NCBI GenBank assembly: GCA_036488085.1
Contig: DASXHZ010000102.1
Location: forward strand, 24,584-88,583
DNA length: 64,000 bases
Direction of reading: 5' to 3'
Origin: DASXHZ01 sp036488085
GTDB taxonomy: Bacteria > Acidobacteriota > Thermoanaerobaculia > Gp7-AA8
In this document: positions 1 to 8,300 of the stretch, in pieces
Position numbering within the stretch: position 1 is the stretch's first letter
Layout: every line of letters starts with the position of its first letter
The notes under the pieces: model-generated
Seen by the model: the letters and a program-made list of their open reading frames with translations, nothing else
What the model was told of the DNA's origin: nothing
Databases searched by the model: none
Position numbers and translations under genes: made by a program

Positions 1-525
1 AGTGCGGACGTCGAAGGCGAAGACGTTTGTTTCGCCGAAACGCTCCTCGACCAGGACGACGTTTGGCGGGTCGATGAGGCGGTAGATGGTGCCGAAGGCG
101 TCGAACGGCACCGTCACTTCAAAGCGGGTGTAGAGATAGCGGTCGACGGGAAGAGCGAGCAGCAGCGTTTCAGCAGCGGTGTCGCGGTACGCGCGCGACA
201 ACCCGCCGGTGCCGAGCTTGATGCCGCCGTACCAGCGGACGACGACTACGCCGGCCTCAAAGAGGTCCGCCGATTCGAGCGCGTTCAGGATCCGCTTGCC
301 GGCTGTTCCGGACGGCTCGCCGGCGTCGGAGCTTCGTGCGCGCTCGCGGAGGCGGAACGCCCAGCAATGGTGCGTGGCGTCGAAGAGCTCCTTTTGGATC
401 GAAGCGAGTGCATCCAGAAACGCAGTCTCCGAGGAGATCGGAAACGCGATCCCGAGGAACTCCGAACGTTCGATCTTCTTCCGGAACTCGACGCGTGCCG
501 CGATCGTCCGGTAGTGATCAGACAT
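1..525 (-). CDS. IMPACT/YigZ family protein (UPF0029), 3' end outside window
   Basis: My own translation of the minus strand from the ATG at 525 gives 175 residues with no stop before the window edge, so the C-terminus is missing. Two UPF0029 hallmarks are visible: GEPSGTAGKRIL near residue 80 and VVVRWYGGIKLGTGGLSRAY near residues 100-119. The family (E. coli YigZ, eukaryotic IMPACT) is linked to translation control and RNA binding, but its biochemical role in bacteria is not settled. The start overlaps the stop of the upstream glycosylase gene by 8 bp, so the two are probably co-transcribed and translationally coupled. Confidence 0.88.
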   Translation of the reverse strand, partial: MSDHYRTIAARVEFRKKIERSEFLGIAFPISSETAFLDALASIQKELFDATHHCWAFRLRERARSSDAGEPSGTAGKRILNALESADLFEAGVVVVRWYGGIKLGTGGLSRAYRDTAAETLLLALPVDRYLYTRFEVTVPFDAFGTIYRLIDPPNVVLVEERFGETNVFAFDVRT

Positions 526-1132
526 GGCGGTGCGCGGAGACGTGGCGGCTGGCGCGGAGGTAGAAGCGGAGCGGCCAGTGCGCCGCTTCTCCCGCGTTGT
601 CGACGCCGACGCGCGGCGAGACGGCGATGTCCCCATCGGAGACAGCGACCTCGCGGCCGGTCAGGAACAGCACGTCCGAATTGAGCGCGATCCCGTCGAG
701 CGCTTTGTCGATTCCGAGCGCGGCGCAGAGCTTCCCCGGCCCGTTCATCAGATCGTGATCGCGTTTCGCCTTCGGCCGCCGCTCCCGTATCGACTCCACG
801 CCGTGCAGCGGTTCCGCGGCGCGTAGCAGCACCGCCTCCGCGGTGTCCGCCTCCTGCGTGACGACGTTCATGCACCAGTGCATGCCGTACGTGAAGTAGA
901 CGTACGCGTGGCCGCCCGCCATATACATCGACTCATTGCGCGCCGAGCGGAGCCCGCGCCGCGCGTGGCTCGCGAGATCGTTCGCGCCGAGGTACGCCTC
1001 GGTCTCCACGATCCGCGCGGCGAGGACGTCGTCACCAATGCGCCGCCACAACACGCACCCGAGGAGCGCGCGCGCGACCGACACCGTATCGTCGAGATAG
1101 AACGAGCGCGGGAGCTTGCGCGGGACCCTCAC
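518..1132 (-). CDS. DNA-3-methyladenine glycosylase (AAG/MPG family)
   Basis: This 204-residue protein is full length for the AAG/MPG family of base-excision repair glycosylases, which remove 3-methyladenine, hypoxanthine and related lesions. Family features are visible: RIVETEAYLGANDLASHA near residues 40-57, then YVYFTYGMHWCMNVVT, LLRAAEP, and NGPGKLCAALGID. I chose the GTG start at 1132 because it overlaps the TGA of the upstream phosphatase gene by 4 nt (GTGA); longer readings are low-complexity and antisense-like. It lies in a minus-strand operon between an inositol monophosphatase and the YigZ-like gene. Confidence 0.92.
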   Translation of the reverse strand: MRVPRKLPRSFYLDDTVSVARALLGCVLWRRIGDDVLAARIVETEAYLGANDLASHARRGLRSARNESMYMAGGHAYVYFTYGMHWCMNVVTQEADTAEAVLLRAAEPLHGVESIRERRPKAKRDHDLMNGPGKLCAALGIDKALDGIALNSDVLFLTGREVAVSDGDIAVSPRVGVDNAGEAAHWPLRFYLRASRHVSAHRHV

Positions 1133-1950
1133 GGCACTCGCGAGGTCTTCCGGTGGTCGAGCTGCTCCTCGGTCACATAGCGGCCGATCATCTCGAGCAG
1201 ATTCGCCTGCACGCCCGGCGGCGCGCCGACGATGTTGCCGCGTCCGAACCAGCGTTCGCCGCCGGAAAAGTCGGTGACGACCCCTCCCGCCTCGCGCACC
1301 AGGAGCGATCCCGCCGCCACGTCCCACGGCGCGAGGTGCATCTCGAAGAAGCCATCGAAGACTCCGGCCGCCGTGTACGCGAGATCGAGCGCCGCCGAGC
1401 CGGCGCGGCGTACACCTTTAGCAATACGAATTATATCTTCGAATATCTTCACGTAAACCGTCACGTATTCCTGTGCGCGAAATGGGAAGCCGGTCGCGAG
1501 AAACGCTCCCTCGACGCTCAGCTGATTCGAGACGTGCATCGGGGCGCCGTTGCGGAAGGCGCCTGCGCCTCGCTCCGCAGTGAAGAACAGGTCGCGCAGC
1601 GGCTCGTACACCACGCCGGCCACGATCTCGGCGTTCACCCGCAGTGCGATAGAGATCGACCAGACCGGAAAGTGCTGCAGATAGTTCGACGTCCCGTCGA
1701 GCGGGTCGATGATCCAGGTGCGGGCGCTCGATCCGCCGCTGAGGCCCGACTCCTCGCCGAGGAACACGTCCCCCGGACAGTGCTCCCGGATCGCCGCGAT
1801 GATCGCCGATTCGCTCTCCCGATCCGCCGCCGACACCCAGTCGTTGCGCGCTTTCGTGTCGGCGTCCTCTTTCCCGAGCCGCTCCCAATACCCGAGCAGC
1901 ACCTCGGAACCGCGCCGCGCCGCCTCGACGGCAACTTCGATGTCATTCAC
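1129..1950 (-). CDS. inositol monophosphatase family protein
   Basis: The protein has about 273 residues, normal for the Mg-dependent inositol monophosphatase (SuhB-like) family. Metal-ligand motifs are present: EESG after GDVFLG, then DPLDGTSNYLQHFP (the DPxDGT motif), and APWDVAAGSLLVREAGG near the C-terminus. The substrate may be inositol-1-phosphate or another sugar phosphate. The GTG at 1950 starts VNDIEVAVEAARRG, which matches the family N-terminus. The 40-residue upstream extension reads through an inverted repeat and is rejected. It is divergent from the Ser/Thr kinase gene and heads the operon with the DNA glycosylase. Confidence 0.9.
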   Translation of the reverse strand: MNDIEVAVEAARRGSEVLLGYWERLGKEDADTKARNDWVSAADRESESAIIAAIREHCPGDVFLGEESGLSGGSSARTWIIDPLDGTSNYLQHFPVWSISIALRVNAEIVAGVVYEPLRDLFFTAERGAGAFRNGAPMHVSNQLSVEGAFLATGFPFRAQEYVTVYVKIFEDIIRIAKGVRRAGSAALDLAYTAAGVFDGFFEMHLAPWDVAAGSLLVREAGGVVTDFSGGERWFGRGNIVGAPPGVQANLLEMIGRYVTEEQLDHRKTSRVP

Positions 1951-1967
1951 GGCCGCGATTGTAGTGG

Positions 1968-2032
1968 CCAGTGGCCAGTTACCGGTTGCCGGATGGTCCT
2001 CTGGCAACCGGCCACCGGCAACTGGCAACTGG
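1968..2032. repeat. imperfect inverted repeat made of CCAGT/TTGCC words
   Basis: The left arm (1968-1990) and right arm (2003-2032) are both built from short words such as CCAGT, GGCCAGT and TTGCC. They are inverted relative to each other, with an indel of about 7 nt. The repeat fills nearly all of the 103-bp gap between two divergent genes, where both promoters must lie. Confidence 0.6.
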
Positions 2033-2053
2033 TATCCTCGCCCCGATCCACCT

Positions 2054-4456
2054 ATGTCGCTGCAGCGCATATCGCACTACCGTGTCGACCGTCTCCTCGG
2101 CGTCGGTGGCATGGGCGAGGTCTACCTCGCCGAAGACGCTACCCTGCGGCGCAAAGTCGCGTTGAAACTCCTCCCCGAGCGCTTCTCCGAGGATGCCGAG
2201 CGCGTGCGGCGGTTTCAACGCGAGGCGCGCGCCGCCTCCAAGCTGAATCACCCGAACATCATCACCATTTACGAAGTCGGCCAGGCGGAGTCACGGCACT
2301 TCATCGCCACCGAATACATCGAAGGCCAGACTCTCCGCGACCGTCTCCAGAACCGGCAGCCGCTCAGCGTCGGCGAGATCCTCGACGTCGCCATCGGCGT
2401 GGCGAACGCGCTGACCAGCGCGCACGAGGCAGGCATCCTCCACCGCGACATCAAGCCCGAGAACATCATGTTGCGGCCCGACGGCTACGTGAAGGTCCTC
2501 GACTTCGGTCTCGCCAAGCTCGTCGAGCCCGACCCGCTCGCTCCCGAAAGCAACACCGGCTCCGTCATGGGGACGCTCCTCTACATCTCCCCCGAGCAGG
2601 CTCGCGGCTACCCCCCCGACGCCCGCTCCGACATCTACGCCCTCGGCGCCGTCGTCTACGAGATGCTCACCGGCCGGCCGCCGATCATGACCGACAACTT
2701 CGTCGAGCTTGCGATCGCCATCGCTACGAAAGATCCGGAACCGCCGTCGCACTTCATCCGCGGCCTCGCGCCGGAGGTCGACCGCATCATCCTCAAGGCG
2801 CTGCAGAAAGACCGCGACAAGCGCTACGCGAACGCGCGCGAGATGCTGAACGACCTCCGCACCCTGCGCCAGGAGATCGAGTTCGAGTCGAAGCTGATCT
2901 CCGGCCGCCTCTCCTCGCCGCTCGTCTTCCAGCAGACCGCGCCGCTCCTCGGCCCGCAGACGACCAGCAGCGTCTTCGCGCGCCTCGGCAACCGCTTCAC
3001 GCCGAAGCAGGTCGGCGGCATCGCGCTCATCTTGTTGTGCGCCGTCCTCATCGCGTACGCCGTCGGCCGCAACGCCCTGATCGACCGGCCGATCGACTCC
3101 ATCGCCGTCCTCCCGTTCGTCAACGCCTCGGGAGATCCGAACAGCGACTACCTCTCCGACGGCATCGCGGAGTCGATCATCGACTCCCTCGCCCAGATCC
3201 CGCAGATGCAGGTGATCGCGCGCAGCACGGCGTTCCGCTACAAGGGAAAGAACGTCGATCCGATGGAGGTCGGCAAAGAGCTGCGCGTCCGCGGCGTCGT
3301 CACCGGGCAGCTCCTCACGCGCGGGAACACCCTCATCATCCGCGCCTCGCTCACCGACGTGAAGAAGGGGACGCAGGTGTGGGGCGAGCAGTACGACCGC
3401 AAGCTCGCCGACGTCCTCGCCGTGCAGCAGGAGCTGTCGCAGGAGATCTCGAGTGGATTGCGGATGCGGCTGAGCGGCGATCAGAAGGCGATGCTCGCGC
3501 GGCGCACGAGCGCAAGCCCCGAGGCGTACCAGGCGTACCTGCGCGGCAAGTACCAGCTCAACAAGGACACCGAGGAGAGCCTGCGGAAGGCGGTCGACCA
3601 GTTCAACCAGTCGATCGAGGCGCAGCCGGATTACGCGCTTGCTTACGCCGGGCTCGCGAACGCGTACTACTCGCTCTCGAACGTCTACATGGCGCCGAAC
3701 GAGGTGATGCCGCGGGCGCGGGAGGCGGCGGAGCGCGCAGTGCAGCTCGACGGGTCGCTTCCCGAGGCACACAGCGCCCTCGGCCTCGTGCGCGCCTGGT
3801 ACGACTGGGACTTCGCGGCGGGGGAGAAAGAGTTCCGCCGCGCCATCGAGCTGAACCCGAACAACGCCGACGCGCACCGCGTGTACGGCGACCTCCTGAT
3901 CGTGCGGCAGCAGTCCGAGCGCGCGCTGGCGGAGAAGAAGAAGGCCGAGCAACTCGATCCGCTCTCCGTGCCGGCGAGCTGGGACGTGGCGCGCGCCTAC
4001 TTTTACGCCGGCCGCTACGCCGAAGCCGAGCAGCAGGCGCGCAAGACCATCGGCCTCGACGAGAAGTTCCCGAACATCTACCAGCTCCGCGCCCAGATCG
4101 CGGTCGAGCAGCATCGCCTGCCGGATGCGGTCGCCCTGGCGAAGCAGGCTGTCGTCCTCGGCGGCCGCAAGCCGCTGTTCATCTCGATGCTCGGCTACAT
4201 CGAGGCGCTCGCCGGCGACCGCCGCGCCGCCGAATCCGCCATCGCCGAGATCAACGCCTCGTCCGGCTACGCCCTCCCGCTCTTCCTGGCCCGGGTCAAG
4301 GCCGCGTTGGGCAACCACGACGAGGCGATCGCCTGGCTCGAGAAGCTCTACACCGAGCGCAGCGAGTCCGTCCCGTGGCTCCGCGTCGACCCAACGCTGG
4401 AGCCGCTCCGCAACGACCCCCGCTTCGTCGCTCTCGCGAAGAGAGTGGGGAACTAG
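2054..4456 (+). CDS. membrane-anchored Ser/Thr protein kinase with TolB/FlgO-like domain and TPRs
   Basis: The 800-residue protein starts with a Hanks-type kinase domain (about residues 8-270): glycine loop GVGGMGEV near 16-23, catalytic HRDIKPEN at 130-137, DFG at 150-152 and SPEQARGY in the activation segment. One transmembrane helix (about 322-342) follows. The outer part begins with IDSIAVLPFVNASGD, typical of the TolB/FlgO-type N-terminal domain often fused to Acidobacteria kinases and adenylate cyclases, and then carries TPR repeats to the C-terminus. The kinase is expected in the cytoplasm and the TPRs in the periplasm. The ATG at 2054 gives the usual short leader before the kinase fold. 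It is probably a signalling kinase; its ligand and substrates are unknown. Confidence 0.93.
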   Translation: MSLQRISHYRVDRLLGVGGMGEVYLAEDATLRRKVALKLLPERFSEDAERVRRFQREARAASKLNHPNIITIYEVGQAESRHFIATEYIEGQTLRDRLQNRQPLSVGEILDVAIGVANALTSAHEAGILHRDIKPENIMLRPDGYVKVLDFGLAKLVEPDPLAPESNTGSVMGTLLYISPEQARGYPPDARSDIYALGAVVYEMLTGRPPIMTDNFVELAIAIATKDPEPPSHFIRGLAPEVDRIILKALQKDRDKRYANAREMLNDLRTLRQEIEFESKLISGRLSSPLVFQQTAPLLGPQTTSSVFARLGNRFTPKQVGGIALILLCAVLIAYAVGRNALIDRPIDSIAVLPFVNASGDPNSDYLSDGIAESIIDSLAQIPQMQVIARSTAFRYKGKNVDPMEVGKELRVRGVVTGQLLTRGNTLIIRASLTDVKKGTQVWGEQYDRKLADVLAVQQELSQEISSGLRMRLSGDQKAMLARRTSASPEAYQAYLRGKYQLNKDTEESLRKAVDQFNQSIEAQPDYALAYAGLANAYYSLSNVYMAPNEVMPRAREAAERAVQLDGSLPEAHSALGLVRAWYDWDFAAGEKEFRRAIELNPNNADAHRVYGDLLIVRQQSERALAEKKKAEQLDPLSVPASWDVARAYFYAGRYAEAEQQARKTIGLDEKFPNIYQLRAQIAVEQHRLPDAVALAKQAVVLGGRKPLFISMLGYIEALAGDRRAAESAIAEINASSGYALPLFLARVKAALGNHDEAIAWLEKLYTERSESVPWLRVDPTLEPLRNDPRFVALAKRVGN

Positions 4457-4923
4457 CCGTTGCGCTTCGTGGCGGGCGGCGCTTCGCCGATAAGGACGTC
4501 GCCGCTTCGTTCATAGTGCGCGATCACGAGGCCTGAGCCCGAGACACGGGAGCCGGTCAGCTTGTAGCCGTGCGGCGCAGAGCGGTCCGCGAACAGCTTC
4601 TTGCCGCCGCCGAGGACGACCGGCACGGTGAATGTCTTGATCTCGTCGACGAGATCGTTGGAGAACAGGGCGTGCAGCAGTTCGGTGCTGCCTTGGGTGA
4701 CGAGGTTCGGGCCGTCCTCCTCCTTCAAGCGCTTCACGCCGTCGATATCGCGGAGGAGCACCGTCCCTTTCCAACTCGTATCGACGTCGCCCGAGCGGGA
4801 GACCACGTACTTTTTGATCTCATTGAACCGTTTGGCGCGCTCGATCCTCAGCGCCGCGCAGATTTTGATGAGGTCTTCCGGCCGCGGCTGGCGTGAGTAC
4901 TCGCGATCTTCTCCATCATCCAC
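4453..4923 (-). pseudogene. chimeric remnant: nucleotidyltransferase N-terminus joined to C-terminal half of a DHFR-family protein
   Basis: This 156-codon frame joins two unrelated pieces. The first ~28 residues include REYSRQPRPEDLIKICAALR, resembling the start of small nucleotidyltransferases of TA-like pairs. From about residue 30 (KRFNEIKKYVVSRS) onward it matches the C-terminal half of RibD-C/DHFR-family reductases, including LLHALFSNDLVDEIKTFTVP and VVLGGGKKLF. The NADPH-binding N-terminal half of the reductase is absent. The junction is near 4835-4840. The simplest explanation is a deletion that fused two genes; a reductase function is unlikely. It overlaps the kinase stop region by 4 bp, tail to tail. 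Confidence 0.72.
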
Positions 4924-5111
4924 TCGTGCGCCTCCTCAAATGGCCGGAAACGATGGACACCGCGAGGGACGGGCGCCCGGCTACCACGGAGACGCTCTGC
5001 CGTCTCGGTCAGCTCTTGGACGGCCGCCCAAACATCAGGAGAAACTACGTTCCGTCGTCCGACCGTCTTCGTTCTCAGCTCGCTGCTCACGAAACGACAT
5101 TGTCGCACCAC
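4848..5111 (-). CDS. small uncharacterised protein, likely partner of the lost nucleotidyltransferase
   Basis: The 87-codon frame has a plausible core (VWAAVQELTETAERLR, then PRGVHRFRPFEEAHEWMMEK) and a basic tail. Small proteins with a 'GV-F-FEEA-EWM' stretch are commonly found just upstream of, and overlapping, nucleotidyltransferase genes, and here the frame overlaps the nucleotidyltransferase-like N-terminus of the chimeric remnant. The first ~20 residues are doubtful, and a GTG a little downstream (VVSPDVW) may be the real start. It could still be expressed but has lost an intact partner. Confidence 0.5.
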   Translation of the reverse strand: MVRQCRFVSSELRTKTVGRRNVVSPDVWAAVQELTETAERLRGSRAPVPRGVHRFRPFEEAHEWMMEKIASTHASRGRKTSSKSARR

Positions 5112-5139
5112 AGCCCCGAAAGTCCCTTACGTCGGTGTG

Positions 5140-5294
5140 TCAGGTCGCCGCGATGAGAAGCGCGAGCTTCTTGAGGATGTCAGTGACGGTCTCGCCCAGG
5201 GAGCGTGCAGATGTACTCGGCCCGGCGTTCTTGCCAGTCGATGTTCTTGAGCTGATCGGAGAGGACGACGCCGCTCACGCGCAGTCGTGGCGGA
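5140..5294 (-). pseudogene. frameshifted C-terminal fragment of a MazF/PemK-type toxin
   Basis: Minus-strand translation gives LRVSGVVLSDQLKNIDWQER and RAEYICTLPG, a classic MazF/PemK C-terminal block (SGVVLxDQxKxxDWxxRxAE). Near 5196-5203 the frame breaks and runs to a stop. Shifting by one base restores ETVTDILKKLALLIAAT and a stop at 5142-5140, the expected toxin ending. The N-terminal catalytic part is not found upstream, where the sigma-54 regulator begins. It is a dead remnant of a type II toxin gene. Confidence 0.75.
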
Positions 5295-5365
5295 ACGGAT
5301 TCCTGTGTTCGTTCAGTGGCCCGGATTGATTTCTCGACGGAAGGTCGGAGAGAATTCCAGCCTTC

Positions 5366-8300
5366 ATGACAATGCGAGGCGGGGGTCGGGAGACGCGGAG
5401 CGTGTCGGCGCGCGATTTCCGGTGGGACCCCGCCCTCATCGCGACGCTGCGGCATTCGACACTGGCGTGGAACGAGAGCATCGCTGCGGAGCCGGTGGCT
5501 TCGGCGCAGCTTGGATCGCGCGATCGGCTGTCGCTGCTCTCGCAGTTCGCGGCGCATCAGGCGTTGCTGCAGTTCGCAGGGATCGCGGATGGGGAGCTCG
5601 ATGCGGCGGAGTGGGTGGTGGTGCAGAAGCGCGGGTGCGACGCGCGGCTGGTGCGGATTGCGGCGAGAGAGCCGGAAGCGAAGGGGCCGCCGCCGCTGAC
5701 GTTGGCCCAGGCGTTCGCGGAGCTGATTCGAGCGCCGGAGCTGGAGGTGCTACGGCAATCGTGGGCGCGCGCCGAGGCGGTTTACATCGAGTGTTTTGCG
5801 AAGCTGACGGGCGACCTCGCGGCGGACTTGCGATGGACGCGTGCCGCGGCCGCGGGAACGATCCTTTCTCCCGGGCTCGAGATGCTGCGCGCGCTGCCGC
5901 GGGGGCGCAGCACGTATGCGGACGAGTCGTGCATCGAGGCGATGCGAGGGCTCGGACTCGACGTGCGCGTGCTGCGCGGCGGATCGATCATGCGGTACGG
6001 CGCGCTCGCGGAGTTGAACGTCGATCCGAAGCTGTCGGAGGCCGAGGTCGTCGAACGGATCGGCGAAGTCGTGCTGGTCGCAATCGACCCGGAGACGTTC
6101 GATCCCGCGTCGAAGCGCGTGCTGCAGCTTCTCGGCTCGCTCGACTCGGTGACGCTCCTCGTTCCGGGTGACGATGCTGCCCTCCCGGCGGCGCGGCGCT
6201 TCGTCGTGGCACCGACGCTGGCGCTCGCCCGCGCGGCTTCGGAGATCGACGTCAACACCGCCGAGTTGGACGATCTCCTTCTGCGGGGCATCGTCGCTTC
6301 GAAGCGCGACGTCGTCATCGCGGAGCCGGCGCGCTCGTACATCGCGGTCCTCAGCCTCTTGGGGAATGAGATTCCTGGCGAGGCGGCGGTCCGCCTTCTG
6401 CGCGAGTTCACCGACGCCTCGCTCGAAGACCTCGCTATCGACCGCATTACATCGTTCGACGGAACAACGTTCCGCGTCGCGACTGACGTTTCGCATTTCA
6501 TTCCGAGCAACTCGCGCGCGGCGATCAACCGGATCGCAGCGACGGTTGCCGAAGAAAGCGGCGACCTCCGACGTGCCGCAAAGCTGCAGGTCGACGCCGG
6601 CGACTTCGCGCGCGCGACGACGCTGCTCGAACAGCTCTCGTGGAGCGGCGACGAGATCGCCGTTCTCTGGACGATGCCGCGCCGCGTGCTCTCGGCGAAG
6701 CTGGCAAAGAGTCTGACGCGAGCGCTCATCAAGGCGGCGCGCTATCGCGATGCGCGCGAGGTTGCGACACTGATCGACGACGACGACCGCGAGCTCGCCC
6801 TCGCGTTCATCGAACGCCGCACCGGCGACTACGGCCCCGCTCTCTCTCGCCTCGGACGCCTCTCCGGCGATCGCGCCGACGCTCTCCGCGCGGAGATCCT
6901 CGCGATCCTCCGCCGCGACGATGAAGCCGCAGCCGCCGCGGCGCGGACGAGCAATCCGTACCTGCGCGCGCTCATCCTTCACGAAGAGACCGACGTGAAG
7001 TCGCCGTATCTTTCCGAAAGGCGCGCGACGTATCGCGCGCTGGAACGCGACGACGTCGACGCCGCGCTCGGCCACATCGCGAACGCGCTGACTGCCGCGG
7101 AATGCGTCATCCATCGCATCGACGCGATGATGGATCGCGTCTACACGCTCTTCCACGCCGGCCGATGGAACGAGGCGCGCGCGGCGGCGCTCGAAGCGCT
7201 CGCCGCGGTCGAGGAGACACAGGGCGACCGGGCGGCGGGCGGGTTGCTCTTCCTGCTCGCCTATCTGTATGCCGATGATGGGCAGCTCGCGCACGCGGCA
7301 CAGCGGCTCGCGCGCCTGCGCCACTTCTACGGCGCGACGAACGACGAGGAGCATCTGGCGGAGCTCGATCTTCTGACGTCACACCTCGACTTCTGCCGCG
7401 GGCGTTTCGACGCCGCGCACCGCGGCGCGTCGGCATTGCTCGAACGAACGCACGACCAGCCCATCCTCGAGGCGGCGGGCGTCATGATCGACGAGATCGA
7501 CTTCGTTCGCGGGCGCGCGATCACGCCTCGCGGCGAGCCGCACAATGTCGAGCTGCGCAACCGCCATCGTCATGTGCGAGGCGGGCCGCTCACCGGAACG
7601 AACCGCCTTGAGCGGCTGCGCGCCGCCGCGGAGTCGACGCCGCGCGACACTACCGGTCCCGAGCTGCGCGTTCTGCGCGCGCTCGCCCTCGACGACCTCG
7701 CGTCGATCGACGTCGCATGGCGCTACGCGACACGCAACCGCCTCGGACACTGGAGCGAGTCGGGATCGCTCGCTCCCCTCGGCAAGCAGGCGCTCGATGC
7801 GATCGCGTCCGAGGGGCCGCGCGACTGGATCGCGGCCAGCGATCGCGAGCTGTTGTTCGTCGACGGCTGCTCGGCATGGCCCGCCGATTCACGCGATGCG
7901 GTCGCCGGCGCGTTCAGCGCGCGGGACGAGCTGCAGCGGCTGCGGCGTCTTACCGCGCAGGATGATGACGGCGAGCGGCCGCGCGCGATGGCCGCCGGGA
8001 TGATCGGTGATTCGGCGCCGATCCGTGAGGTGATCTCGCGCATTGCTCTCGTCGGCCGGCGCGACGTTCCGGTCTGCATTCTCGGCGAGTCGGGCACCGG
8101 CAAGGAGCTCGCCGCACGTGCGATTCATGTCCATTCGCCGCGACGGAGCAAGGCGTTCACCGCGGTCAATTGTGCGGCGTTGCCGGAGAACCTGATCGAG
8201 AGTGAGCTGTTCGGTCACGTGCGCGGCGCGTTCACGGGCGCTGACCGCGATCGTGCGGGATTGATCGAAACGACCGACGGCGGGACGCTGTTTCTCGACG

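Noticed and set aside
1153..4536. A 1,127-codon plus-strand open frame and many other long antisense frames
   Set aside because: They are arginine- and proline-rich shadows of real genes, caused by high GC content; they lack domains and overlap confident genes over most of their length.
4453..4923. Intact dihydrofolate reductase gene
   Set aside because: Only the C-terminal half of the family is present; the first part comes from another gene and the cofactor-binding N-terminal half is missing.
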